Assembly: GCF_022829345.1 (NCBI RefSeq)
Contig: NZ_JAKSXV010000065.1
Span: 58,459 to 122,458 of the forward strand
Direction: 5' to 3'
DNA length: 64,000 nt
DNA from: Methylobacterium sp. J-090
GTDB taxonomy: Bacteria; Pseudomonadota; Alphaproteobacteria; Rhizobiales; Beijerinckiaceae
Below, in pieces: positions 39,389 to 49,307 of the stretch. Made by a program: the position numbers and the translations under genes. The notes beneath the pieces are model-generated. The model was not told where the DNA came from, did no database searches, and saw only the letters and a program-made list of their open reading frames with translations. Every line of letters starts with the position of its first letter. The first letter of the stretch is position 1.

Positions 39389-39850
39389 CTACGGCACGCC
39401 CGCCGGCTGGTTTGGATCGGTGAGCTGGATCGTCCAGCTCTTCTGCTCGCCGGTATCGACCTCGTAGAAGCCGTTGCGGTCGTAGCCGCGTGCCAGGCAG
39501 TCCTCGACGCCCCGGATCGTGAACTCGCGGTCCTTGGTGCACATGAGCGAGCGCCCGCTCCACTCGCCGCCGCGCGTGTAGTCCACGGCGAACACGTAGT
39601 AGAACCGCGCCGCAAGCGTGCCCTTGAGCAGGGTCTCGCAGCCCTTGGGCGCCACGTCCCACCAGCCCTCCGTCACCCACCCCTGCGTGTCGCGGTAGCC
39701 GAGCGCGATGCCGACCTTGCTCGTGGTGAGGTTGCACATGCGCAGGTCGGCATGGGCGGGGGCGGTGGTCACGCAGAGAGCCGCGAGCACGCCCGCCAGA
39801 ACCCTCCCCCCCATGCGGAGGAGAGGGTTCGCGCAGCGGCGGTGAATCAT
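39389..39850 (-). CDS. Secreted DUF1036 protein
   Basis: This 153-aa exported protein of the DUF1036 family starts 4 bases after gckA. A hydrophobic signal helix (VLAGVLAALCVTTAPAHA) ends with a likely cleavage site before DLRMCNLTTSKVG. The mature part carries the family blocks RMCNLTTSKVGIALGY and GWWDVAPKGCETLL. Function is unknown. The start is unclear: ATG 39850 has little room for a ribosome site, and ATG 39814 lies inside a REP-like repeat. Confidence 0.85.
   Translation of the reverse strand: MIHRRCANPLLRMGGRVLAGVLAALCVTTAPAHADLRMCNLTTSKVGIALGYRDTQGWVTEGWWDVAPKGCETLLKGTLAARFYYVFAVDYTRGGEWSGRSLMCTKDREFTIRGVEDCLARGYDRNGFYEVDTGEQKSWTIQLTDPNQPAGVP
39798..39840. repeat. REP-like palindrome at the DUF1036 5' end
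   Basis: ACCCTCCCCCCC and GGAGGAGAGGGT flank CATGC, followed by TCGCGCA. The shape resembles the elements near puhE and hemA. It encodes the region around the second possible start of the DUF1036 gene. Confidence 0.45.
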
Positions 39851-39854
39851 CCCC

Positions 39855-41162
39855 TTACCCGACAAGGATGACCCGGCAATCGTTGACGTTGGTGCGGGTC
39901 GGGCCGGGCTGGACGAGGTCGCCGAGGGTGTCGAAGAACCGGGTCGAGTCGTTGTCGGCCAGCATGGCGGCGGGGTCGAGGCCGGCGGCGCGGGCGCGCG
40001 CCAGGGTGGTGGGATCGACGAGGCCGCCGGCGGGGTCCGTGGCCTCGCCGCGCCCGCCATCGGTGCCGTCGGTGTCGGCGGCGATGCCGAGGATGCCGGG
40101 CGCGCCGTCGAGCGCGATGGCGAGCGCCAGGGCGTATTCCTGGTTCGGACCGCCATGGCCCTCGCCCACGATGGTGACGGTGAGTTCGCCGCCCGAGATG
40201 ATCGCGACCTTCGCGCCGGCCGCGTGGTGCCCGAGGGCGAGTTTGGCGTGCTCGGCCGCGACTTCCCGGGCCTCGCCCTCGACGTCGGGACCGAGCATCA
40301 CCGGCGTGTAGCCGGCGCGGCGCGCGGCCTCGGCTGCCGCCTCCAGGGCGTCGATGGGCCGGGCGATGATGCGGTACTCGGCCCGGGCGAAGGCGGCGTC
40401 GCCCGCCTTCGGGGTCTCGTTGATGGGGTCGGCGAGGAGCGCCTTGGCCGTCTCCGGCAGGGGGATGCCGCGCCGCTCGCAGATGGCGCGGGCCTCGGCC
40501 AGGGTCGAGGGGTCCGGCACGGTGGGCCCCGAGGCGATCACCGCCGGGTCGTCGAAGGGTACGTCCGAGATGGCGAGGGTCAGGATCGAGCGGGCGTTGC
40601 GGGCCATCATGGCGAGGCGCCCGCCCTTGATCCGCGACAGGTGCTTGCGCACGCAGTTGATCTCGTTGATGGGCGCGCCCGAGCGCAGGAGCGCCTTGGT
40701 GATGGACTGCTTCTCCGTGAGCGTGAGGTCGCCGGCGGGCGCGATCCAGTTGGCCGAGCCGCCGCCGGAGAGCAGCACGAGCACGTCGTCCTCCGGGCCG
40801 GCATCCGCCGCGATCTTCAGGGCGTCGATGGTGGCGTCGATGCCGGCCTGGTCGGGCACCGGATGCCCGGCCTCGACCATGCGGATCATCGGCGCCTCCT
40901 CGCCGTAGCCGTGGCGGGCCACCGCCAGGCCGACGATGCGGCTCGCGTCGACGCCGTGCTCCTCCCGGTAGAACCGGCTCGCCACCGCCGCCATCGAGCC
41001 GCCGGCCTTGCCCGCGCCCAGGATGATGAGGCGGCCGGGGCCGGGGGCCGGCAGGTGCGGCACGAGGCAGCGGGCCGGGTGGGCGGCGGCGATGGCCTCG
41101 TCGAGGATGCCGAGGAGGAGGGTGCGGGCGGCGGCGTGGTCGGCGGAGGAGGGCGCGGTCAT
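39855..41162 (-). CDS. gckA: Glycerate 2-kinase (GckA, MOFRL family)
   Basis: This enzyme phosphorylates D-glycerate to 2-phosphoglycerate. In Methylobacterium, GckA is a serine-cycle enzyme needed for growth on C1 compounds. The protein is 435 aa. Family blocks are ILGAGKAGGSMA, LLSGGGSANWIAP, GEGHGGPNQEYALALA and DTDGTDGG. ATG 41162 is the first good start; a longer in-frame form is possible. It is divergent from the N-formylglutamate amidohydrolase-like gene. Confidence 0.94.
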   Translation of the reverse strand: MTAPSSADHAAARTLLLGILDEAIAAAHPARCLVPHLPAPGPGRLIILGAGKAGGSMAAVASRFYREEHGVDASRIVGLAVARHGYGEEAPMIRMVEAGHPVPDQAGIDATIDALKIAADAGPEDDVLVLLSGGGSANWIAPAGDLTLTEKQSITKALLRSGAPINEINCVRKHLSRIKGGRLAMMARNARSILTLAISDVPFDDPAVIASGPTVPDPSTLAEARAICERRGIPLPETAKALLADPINETPKAGDAAFARAEYRIIARPIDALEAAAEAARRAGYTPVMLGPDVEGEAREVAAEHAKLALGHHAAGAKVAIISGGELTVTIVGEGHGGPNQEYALALAIALDGAPGILGIAADTDGTDGGRGEATDPAGGLVDPTTLARARAAGLDPAAMLADNDSTRFFDTLGDLVQPGPTRTNVNDCRVILVG

Positions 41163-41381
41163 GGCGTGTCCGTGTATCGCGGTAAGGTCGAGGAAGGCCG
41201 CCCGGCGTTGCCCCGCCGGATCGTTGTTTCGCGGGACGGATTCGTGCGCGCCGGATTGTTGCCGTGCCCGCGCTTGTCCGCGATACGTGCTGTGCCCGAC
41301 GCCCGCCGTCGCGGCAAGCTGTGCGATCGCGCGGCCGGATGTTTGCCCCCGCCTGCCCGAGCCTTCAGGACCCCGCCGCCC
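41163..41381. promoter_or_regulatory. Divergent control region between gckA and the amidohydrolase gene
   Basis: This 219-base gap separates two divergent genes. GTATCGCGG (about 41173) and CCGCGATAC (about 41278) are a separated inverted repeat that could bind a shared regulator. TTGTCCGCGATACG-like and TTGTTTCGCG-like stretches are present but no clear promoter. Confidence 0.35.
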
Positions 41382-42119
41382 ATGCTGCCTCCTCATCCCG
41401 TCGAGACCATCCCGGGCGATCCGGCCCGGGGCCTGCTGATCCTCTGCGACCACGCCTCGAACCACGTGCCCGACGACCTCGACCGCCTCGGGGTGCCGGA
41501 CCACGAATACGCCCGCCACATCGCCTACGACATCGGCGCGGCGGCCGTGACCCGGCATCTGGCCGCGCAGCTCGGCGTGCCCGCGATCCTGACCCGGTTC
41601 TCGCGCCTCATCATCGACCCCAACCGGGGCCGGGCCGACCCGACCCTGGTGATGCGCCTCTCCGACGGCGCCATCGTGCCGGGCAACGCCCGCATCGACG
41701 AGGCCGGCAAGCAGGCGCGCATCCGCCGGTTCTACGAACCGTTCGACGCGGCCATCGACGCCCACGTGGCGGCGGCCGAGGCCACGGGCGTGCCCCTCGC
41801 CATCGTGACCATGCACAGCTTCACGCCGTACTGGCGCACGGTGCCGCGCCCCTGGCACGTCGGCATCCTGTGGGACCGAGACGACCGCCTGAGCGCGCCG
41901 CTCATCGCGGGCCTGCGCGCCGACCCCGCCGGCCTCACCGTGGGGGACAACGAGCCCTATGGCGGGGGCTTGCCCGGCGACACCATCGACCGGCACGCCC
42001 TCGCGCGCGGCCTGCGCAACGCGCTGGTGGAGATCCGCCAGGACCTCATCGCGGAAGAACCCGGCCAGATCGAATGGGCGACGCGCTTCGCCAAGCTCCT
42101 GCGTCCGCTTCTGCCCTGA
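41382..42119 (+). CDS. N-formylglutamate amidohydrolase family protein
   Basis: This 245-aa hydrolase belongs to the N-formylglutamate amidohydrolase (HutG/DUF) family, a zinc peptidase fold. The metal and core blocks are LILCDHASNHVP, SRLIIDPNRG and VTMHSFTP, with GDNEPYGG near the end. The true substrate may not be formylglutamate because no hut genes are close. ATG 41382 lacks a strong ribosome site but matches the family start. Confidence 0.88.
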   Translation: MLPPHPVETIPGDPARGLLILCDHASNHVPDDLDRLGVPDHEYARHIAYDIGAAAVTRHLAAQLGVPAILTRFSRLIIDPNRGRADPTLVMRLSDGAIVPGNARIDEAGKQARIRRFYEPFDAAIDAHVAAAEATGVPLAIVTMHSFTPYWRTVPRPWHVGILWDRDDRLSAPLIAGLRADPAGLTVGDNEPYGGGLPGDTIDRHALARGLRNALVEIRQDLIAEEPGQIEWATRFAKLLRPLLP

Positions 42120-42142
42120 CCCGACCTTCGGACCGGGCACGC

Positions 42143-42170
42143 GAAAACGGCGGGGCTCTCGCCCCGCCGT
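42143..42170 (-). terminator. Terminator after the 90-aa exported protein gene
   Basis: ACGGCGGGGC-TCTC-GCCCCGCCGT is a perfect 10-pair stem. Read on the minus strand it is followed by TTTT, so it mainly ends the minus-strand gene; the hairpin could also halt plus-strand transcripts from the amidohydrolase gene. Confidence 0.8.
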
Positions 42171-42198
42171 CCGGCCGATCCTGCAACGGGATGCGCGC

Positions 42199-42471
42199 TT
42201 AACGCGTGCCGCCCGAGGTCCGGCCGTACTGCCAGACCGGGAAGCTGTTTTGCTCGGCGTTGCCTTCCTTGGCGGATATGTCGCTGCGGCGCGGGGCGAT
42301 GGACCCCGTGGTCAGGCCATCGTCGTCGAGCGCGGTGTTGCCGGCGTACCCGGGCGCCGCATAGGCCGGAACGCCGGCGGGTGCGGTGTAGCTCTGGGCC
42401 AGGGCCGGGGACGCCAGCGCGCTCAGGCTCAAGACGACGGCAGCGACGGTGGAAGCAAGACGGGTGTTCAT
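42199..42471 (-). CDS. Small exported protein of unknown function
   Basis: This 90-aa protein has a clear signal peptide (residues 1-25, ending LASPALA before QSYTAPAG). The mature part is rich in Ala, Tyr, Pro and Gly, then polar, with TTGSIAPRR in the middle. I do not recognise a family. It has its own terminator and stands alone between two plus-strand genes. Confidence 0.75.
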   Translation of the reverse strand: MNTRLASTVAAVVLSLSALASPALAQSYTAPAGVPAYAAPGYAGNTALDDDGLTTGSIAPRRSDISAKEGNAEQNSFPVWQYGRTSGGTR

Positions 42472-42691
42472 GACAGTAAACCTCTGAGTATCGCGGTCTC
42501 CGTCGAAAGGCGGTGGGCCGTGAGTTCTTGTGTAACGTCGATGTAGTCCCGCCCCGGACCGAATGTCGTGCGGTTTGGCACCCGGCTGGACGCGAGGGCA
42601 TCGAATCCGAATCGGCCGGCCTGTCCTTGACGGCGCGAGCCTGGACACGACCTGTCACACAGCATCTGCCCACCACACCGAGGACATCGCC

Positions 42692-43015
42692 GTGACCGAG
42701 ACCAGCGCAACCGAGATCGACGCCGCCACCCGCACGGAGCTCGAAGCCGCCGTGTTCCGCCGCCTCGTCGCCCACCTGCAGGGGCGCACGGACGTGCAGA
42801 ACATCGACCTGATGAACATGGCCGGGTTCTGCCGCAACTGCCTGTCGAACTGGCTCAAGGATGCCGCCGACGCGAAGGGCCTGCCGCTCACCAAGGATGC
42901 GAGCCGCGAGGCCGTCTACGGCATGCCCTACGCCGACTGGAAGCGCCTGCACCAGGCCGACGCGACGCCGGATCAGCAAGCGGCCTTCGCCAAGGCGGCG
43001 GCGGAGCCGCATTGA
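42692..43015 (+). CDS. DUF1244 protein
   Basis: This 107-aa soluble protein has the DUF1244 signature: EAAVFRRLVAHLQGRTDVQNIDLMN (in part), MAGFCRNCLSNWL with paired cysteines, and YGMPYADWKRLHQ. Family function is unknown. I chose GTG 42692 because GAGGACATC stands upstream and the family core follows after about 14 residues. The final codons (AAAEPH) and stop are copied three more times downstream as a tandem repeat. Confidence 0.9.
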   Translation: MTETSATEIDAATRTELEAAVFRRLVAHLQGRTDVQNIDLMNMAGFCRNCLSNWLKDAADAKGLPLTKDASREAVYGMPYADWKRLHQADATPDQQAAFAKAAAEPH

Positions 43016-43082
43016 AGGCGGCGGCGGAGCCGCATTGAAGCCGGCGGAGGAGCCGCATTAAGGCGGCGACGCAGCCGCATCG
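42992..43082. repeat. Four tandem copies of a 23-base unit starting in the DUF1244 gene end
   Basis: Units lie at 42992-43014, 43015-43037, 43038-43060 and 43061-43082. The first two are identical (GGCGGCGGCGGAGCCGCATT core), the third and fourth have several changes. The first unit holds the last codons and the stop of the DUF1244 gene, so the stop is repeated. Confidence 0.9.
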
Positions 43083-43247
43083 AGCTTGATCCCGGGGGGC
43101 GGCGAAAGCCCGTTCAGGAACAAAAGCTTAGCCCGTCGGACCAGTCCCGGCCGGGGGCCGTAACAACCCGGTAAGCTTGAACGCTTAGTGAAGCGGTTCC
43201 GGCGCATTCGACAGACTGCGCCCCGCCAATCAGGGATTGAGACAGCC

Positions 43248-43514
43248 ATGGCCGCTTCCGCCGCACCCGCCGTCGATGCTTCGTCCGTCGCCGCCGACCA
43301 GCTCAAGAGCTTCATCGAGCGCATCGAGCGCCTGGAGGAGGAGAAGGCCGGCCTCGCCTCGGACATCAAGGACGTCTACGCGGAGGCCAAGGGCACCGGC
43401 TTCGACGTGAAGGCCCTGCGCAAGATCATCTCCCTGCGCAAGAAGGACCACGCCGAGCGCCAGGAGGAGGAGGCCATCCTCGAGCTCTACATGCAGGCGC
43501 TCGGCATGGTGTGA
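43248..43514 (+). CDS. gapR: GapR family nucleoid-associated protein (DUF2312)
   Basis: This 88-aa protein matches DUF2312/Gap[32 protein letters not shown] (in part), then [17 protein letters not shown]. In Caulobacter GapR binds overtwisted DNA ahead of replication forks and highly transcribed genes. The N-terminal 15 residues are variable and the rest is helical and coiled-coil. A perfect terminator follows. Confidence 0.95.
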   Translation: MAASAAPAVDASSVAADQLKSFIERIERLEEEKAGLASDIKDVYAEAKGTGFDVKALRKIISLRKKDHAERQEEEAILELYMQALGMV

Positions 43515-43533
43515 CGCCGGGACCCATCGCCAG

Positions 43534-43577
43534 AACCGGAAGGGCCGCGGCAGGAATGCCGCGGCCCTTCCGGTTTT
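43534..43577. terminator. Bidirectional terminator between gapR and the DUF882 gene
   Basis: AACCGGAAGGGCCGCGGCA and its exact complement form a 19-pair stem around GGAA, with TTTT after the stem on the plus strand and a short T-tract on the minus. It serves two convergent genes. Confidence 0.9.
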
Positions 43578-43592
43578 CGATCGAAGCCGAGA

Positions 43593-45152
43593 TCAGCGCA
43601 CGCCCGGCACCGCGCGGGTGGCCGAGCCCGAGAAGCGGCCGGCGGTGAGGTCGTCGCCGGGCGCGCGGGCGGAGAAGCGGGTGGCGACGGCGGCCGGCTG
43701 GGTCAGGCTGCCCTCCGGCGCGCCGTCGAGCTTGGCTTTGGTCACGGCGAGGCGCACGGGGACGGCGCGGCTCGCGGGCTCGGAGGCGCCCTGCGCGGCG
43801 GCGGCGAACAGGGCGCGCAGCTGAAGCTTCGGGTCGGCGCTGGCCGGAACCAGGCGGGTGACGGCGGCGGGCTGGGTCGAAGTCTGACTGGACGCGGCGC
43901 CGAGATTGGCCATGCCGGCCGTGCCGAGGCCCGCGACCTGAACCGACGGACGCGGCGGGGGCAGGGGCATGGCCAGCGCCGCGGCCACGGCGGCGAACTC
44001 GGCGGGACGGCGCGGGGGCAGGGGGACCTCCGTCGTCGCCTTGGCCTCGCCCCCGAGGGCTGCCGGCTCCGCCGCCTTCGGCTCGGCGGTGAGCAGGCTC
44101 TGGGCGTCGCGGCCGTCGCGGCGCAGGAGAGCCGACTTGAGGGTGTCGCTGGCGGCCGGCGCCGCGTAGGCCAGGGCCGCGCGGGTGCCGGTCTGATCGT
44201 CCGGGTCGGCGCTCGCCACCACCACCGTCGGCTTGGCGCGGGTGCGCGCCGTGGGCGCGGGCGCCGGGGCGGGCGCCTCGCTGCTGGAGCCGCCGCCGAA
44301 CAGGCTGGCGAAGAAGCCCCGGATGCTCGGGCCGTCATCCTCGTCCACCTGCGCCACCTGGGTGATGCCGAGCACGGTGCCGCCGCGCGCCAGGACCTCG
44401 GCGCGGGCGAGTTCGTAGCCGGGGAGGGGACGGTTGTCGGCGGGCAGGTGGACGGTCTTGCCGTCGGGGAACAGGCGGGCGAGCTGGTCGTGGGTCATGC
44501 GCGGCCACGAGCGCACGGAGCCGACGTCGAGGTGGACGAAGGGCGAGCCCGCGCGGGGATACCAGCCGACGCCGCCGCGCTGCATCCGCATGCCGACGGC
44601 CCGGATCTGGTCGATGGAGACGTCGGGCAGATAGAAGTCCATCGCCTTGCCGAGCATGTGCTGGCTGTACTCGGCCACCGCGCTGGAGCGGCGCCGCAGC
44701 ATGGCGTTGGTACCGGGCGAGCGGTAGGCCGAGACCACGGTGATGGGCTCCTGCGAGCCGACGGAGCGGTAGGCCTCCCACACGGTGTCGAACAGGCGCG
44801 GGTCCATCTTGGTCGGCTCGTCGACGCGCCAGTCGCGCAGGAGCCAGTTCAGCTGCTCCAGGGCGGCGCGGTCGTAGCGCCCGTCGCGCTTGAACGTGAC
44901 GGTGAGGCTTTCCTTGGTGTGGCTGTGAAAGATCGAGAGGGTGCGGGTGTCGCCGTTGGCCACCGCATCCTGGGTGCCGCGCGTGCCGGCGACGAGGGCC
45001 AGGGCGATGCCGGAGGCGGCGATGGCGGCGCGGCGCAGGCGCGGGCCGGGACGAGGTCCGTGTCGCAGGAACTGACGCACGATGGTCCTTACCCTCTGCC
45101 AGATCCTGCCCACCGGCCGGATCATGGTGAACGCAAGGTTGCCGAAAACCAT
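43593..45152 (-). CDS. DUF882 / YcbK-like M15-family cell-wall peptidase
   Basis: This exported protein has a hydrophobic segment (about residues 38-58) and then a DUF882/peptidase M15-type domain. Zinc-site blocks are SAYRSPGTNAML, EYSQHMLGKAMDFYL and GVGWYPRAGSPFVHLDVG. Such enzymes trim peptidoglycan cross-links. The C-terminal half (about 230 residues) is a low-complexity Ala/Pro/Arg-rich tail. The start is not certain: ATG 45152 gives 519 aa, ATG 45125 gives 510 aa. It is followed in tandem by no other gene; the L,D-transpeptidase gene lies upstream on the same strand. Confidence 0.9.
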   Translation of the reverse strand: MVFGNLAFTMIRPVGRIWQRVRTIVRQFLRHGPRPGPRLRRAAIAASGIALALVAGTRGTQDAVANGDTRTLSIFHSHTKESLTVTFKRDGRYDRAALEQLNWLLRDWRVDEPTKMDPRLFDTVWEAYRSVGSQEPITVVSAYRSPGTNAMLRRRSSAVAEYSQHMLGKAMDFYLPDVSIDQIRAVGMRMQRGGVGWYPRAGSPFVHLDVGSVRSWPRMTHDQLARLFPDGKTVHLPADNRPLPGYELARAEVLARGGTVLGITQVAQVDEDDGPSIRGFFASLFGGGSSSEAPAPAPAPTARTRAKPTVVVASADPDDQTGTRAALAYAAPAASDTLKSALLRRDGRDAQSLLTAEPKAAEPAALGGEAKATTEVPLPPRRPAEFAAVAAALAMPLPPPRPSVQVAGLGTAGMANLGAASSQTSTQPAAVTRLVPASADPKLQLRALFAAAAQGASEPASRAVPVRLAVTKAKLDGAPEGSLTQPAAVATRFSARAPGDDLTAGRFSGSATRAVPGVR

Positions 45153-45309
45153 GAACGTCCGGTTATCGGGTCCTCGGCGGTTCGCCGGTTGATCCCGATT
45201 ATGGCTAAGGTCCAACCGTGGCGAAATCGTGCCGCCGCGTGCGCGGGCACACAGAGGGGTGTTTTCCCAAGGGTTCGTCGTCGTTTTTCCGACCGAAGGC
45301 CGACGGCGC

Positions 45310-47376
45310 CTACCACCAGCCGGAGGAGGGCCTCGACGGCGCCGGGGTCCACAGGCCGGGCTCGCCGAAATCAGCCGGCGGGCGGGCGGCGGTGCGCGCG
45401 GGGCGGGCGGGCGCGGCGTCCACGGAGCGGACCTCGCGCACGGACCTGCGCCGCACCTCGGCGGCCGGCGCGGCGGAGGGCCTGGGCGCGCCGAGCCTGG
45501 GGGCCGGGAGTTTCGGAGCGGCGAGTTTGGGCGCCGGCTTGTCGCCCGAAGCCTTGGCCACCAGCAGACTGCCGGGGGCGAGGCCCAGCGCGATCTTCAT
45601 GCGGGAATCGTAGCCGTAGAGGTCCGGCAGGGTCCGGTAGCCCCCGGCGTCGTCGATGTAGGCGGTGAAGTAGGCGAGATGCACCGGCAGCTTCTCGGCG
45701 AGGCGGATCGTGCGCTCGCCCTTGCCGATGAGCTTCTTCAGGCGCTCGCCCGACCACGCGTCCGGCAGGACCGCATCGGCGAAGCGGAACGGATCGTCGA
45801 CGCGCACGCAGCCGTGGCTGAGCGCCCGGCGCGACCCGGAGAACAGAGACCGGTTCGGCGTATCGTGCAGGTAGACCGCGTGGTTGTTGGGGAACATGAA
45901 CTTGATGAAGCCGAGCGCGTTGCGCTCGCCCGGCGGCTGGCGGACCGAGACGTTGCCGTTGCGGTAGACCACCTCGTAGCCGCGCCGCGCCGCGTAGTTC
46001 GGGTCGCGGGCGAGGCCGGGCAGGAACTCGTTCTTCAGGATCGAGGGCGGCACGTTCCAGGACGGGTTGACGACGGCGTACTCCATCAGCCCGGAGAAGA
46101 TCGGCGTCGGGCTCTCGGTCTTGCCGACGATGACCCGGGCCTCGTCGCGTTTGCGGCCGTCCTTGAACACCCGGACCTGGAACTCGGGAATGTTGACCAT
46201 CACGTAGTCGCGCCCGAGGTCGGCCGGCAGCCAGCGCCAGCGCTCCATGTTGACGAGAAGCGCGGCCTCGTTGTCGTCGGAGGGGGGCGCGGCGTCGGGA
46301 CGGCCGAGGGCCGCCACGGTCTGCGGGGTGAGGGTGCCGGTGGCGGGCAGGCCCCGGCGGCGCTGGAACCCGGCGACGGCGGCGGAGACGGACGCGTCGT
46401 AGGCGTCGGGCTCGCCCGGCGCGGCGTCGAGGGTGCCGGCGGTGCGGCTCGCGAGGCCGAAGCGGGCGCGCAGGGCCGGCACGCGGGGGTCGTGCATGCC
46501 GAGCTTGAGCGCCGGCCCGGCCGGCAGTTGCACGGTGGGCTCAGGCCCGGGCGCGTGGCCGCCCCGGGCGGCGGCGAGGCGGGCTTTCAGGGCGAGGTAG
46601 CCGGCCTGGGACGGGTTGTAGGCCTGGAGCAGGGCGCCGGCCTGCGCGCCGGCCGGGGCGATCCGGCCCAGCACCGCGTCGGCGGCGGGCAGGTCGAGGG
46701 TCGGCGTGATGAGGCGCGACAGGCTGGCCAAGTGGATGCGGCCGCCGCGCGCGTCGCGGGCATAGAGGGCGACCGCCGCCGAGAGCTTGAGTTCGGCCTC
46801 CGCCACCTGCGCCTCGGTGAGGGGTTGGGTGCCCAGCACCGGCACCGGGTAGGCGGCGGCCTTGAGGCCGTCCTCGCCGGCGGCGGCCAGGCGCGCAGCG
46901 GCGGATTTCGCCGCCGCCGTGTAGGCGCCGTCGACGATCCAGACGGGCTTGAAGGCGCCGAGCGCGTAGAACGCCTGGATCGCCTCGCGGTCCTTCGTGG
47001 TCAGGCGCGGCAGCAGGGGCGCGGGATCGGTCAGGCGCGCCGCCACGGCCGCACCGAGGGGATCGCTCGGCACCGGCGGGGGCGGGGGGGCCTCGGCCAT
47101 GGGGGCGGGGGACGATTCGGACGGCGGAGCGGCGACCTCGGGGGCGGCCGGCGGAGCGACCGGGACGGGGACGGTCTTGGACGCATCCGGAGGCGCGGGA
47201 TCGACGGAGGCCTTCTGCATGAGGGGCGCATCCGGTCGGTCCGGCGCGGCGACCTGAGCGGGGGCGACCTCGGCGTGGGCGACCTCGGCGTGGGCGACCT
47301 GGGCGTGGGCGCCGTAGCCGATGCAGCCCGCGATGAGGGCCGACACGGCGACGGAGGCGGAGCGCGTGACGCCCAT
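45310..47376 (-). CDS. L,D-transpeptidase with peptidoglycan-binding domain (YcbB-like)
   Basis: This 688-aa exported enzyme makes 3-3 peptidoglycan cross-links. A signal peptide is followed by a Pro/Ala-rich stretch (about 30-105), an extended SH3-like/N-terminal region, a peptidoglycan-binding domain (about 290-360) and the YkuD catalytic domain with SHGCVRV at residues 520-526 (C523). The tail after about residue 615 is Pro/Ala/Arg-rich, as in the neighbouring DUF882 protein. Residues 26-45 are an imperfect five-residue repeat (AQVAH/AEVAH). Confidence 0.94.
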   Translation of the reverse strand: MGVTRSASVAVSALIAGCIGYGAHAQVAHAEVAHAEVAPAQVAAPDRPDAPLMQKASVDPAPPDASKTVPVPVAPPAAPEVAAPPSESSPAPMAEAPPPPPVPSDPLGAAVAARLTDPAPLLPRLTTKDREAIQAFYALGAFKPVWIVDGAYTAAAKSAAARLAAAGEDGLKAAAYPVPVLGTQPLTEAQVAEAELKLSAAVALYARDARGGRIHLASLSRLITPTLDLPAADAVLGRIAPAGAQAGALLQAYNPSQAGYLALKARLAAARGGHAPGPEPTVQLPAGPALKLGMHDPRVPALRARFGLASRTAGTLDAAPGEPDAYDASVSAAVAGFQRRRGLPATGTLTPQTVAALGRPDAAPPSDDNEAALLVNMERWRWLPADLGRDYVMVNIPEFQVRVFKDGRKRDEARVIVGKTESPTPIFSGLMEYAVVNPSWNVPPSILKNEFLPGLARDPNYAARRGYEVVYRNGNVSVRQPPGERNALGFIKFMFPNNHAVYLHDTPNRSLFSGSRRALSHGCVRVDDPFRFADAVLPDAWSGERLKKLIGKGERTIRLAEKLPVHLAYFTAYIDDAGGYRTLPDLYGYDSRMKIALGLAPGSLLVAKASGDKPAPKLAAPKLPAPRLGAPRPSAAPAAEVRRRSVREVRSVDAAPARPARTAARPPADFGEPGLWTPAPSRPSSGWW

Positions 47377-47489
47377 GGGTGCAACTCCTGCGGACCGGAC
47401 GGCCGGTCGCTTCAGTTAAAGATATCGACCGGCGCGCGCGGGTGCGCAACGGCACGCCCCCGAGCGGGGCGTACCTGTGTCATTTCGGT

Positions 47490-48980
<1,491 letters not shown>

Positions 48981-49307
48981 GGGCTGCGCCTCGATCGGGG
49001 GAGGGCGGCCGCATCGCGAGACGGGCTCGGAGGGCGGCGCCGGACTGTTTCGTTTCGATCCGCAGGGTGCCCCAAGAGCGTAAAGCCGCGCTTAACGACG
49101 ATCCGCTTTTCCGTGAAGTCCGATCGTCGACGCCGCACCCACGGCTTTCGTGCGGATGACGGTTGATCGCGGGGGCCGCGCGCTCGATATCACCGCCGAC
49201 GGCACCCCGGTGCCGGCTCCGACAGCGTCGGACTTTCGTTCTTGCACCGGCTTCGTCGAAGGCCGGTATCCACCGTCCGGACCGATGTTCCAGGGAAGCA
49301 GCCCATC
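48981..49307. other. Divergent intergenic region (response regulator / pepF)
   Basis: This 327-base region contains CGACGATC (49096-49103) and GATCGTCG (49122-49129), an 8-base inverted repeat with an 18-base spacer that could be an operator. A weak TTGCAC-N17-GGTATC pair (49242-49270) could be a pepF promoter. No coding sequence that I trust lies in it. Confidence 0.4.

Noticed and set aside
47262..47320. Short tandem repeats that could be a CRISPR array
   Set aside because: The 15-base units have no spacers and encode a five-residue repeat near the start of the L,D-transpeptidase.
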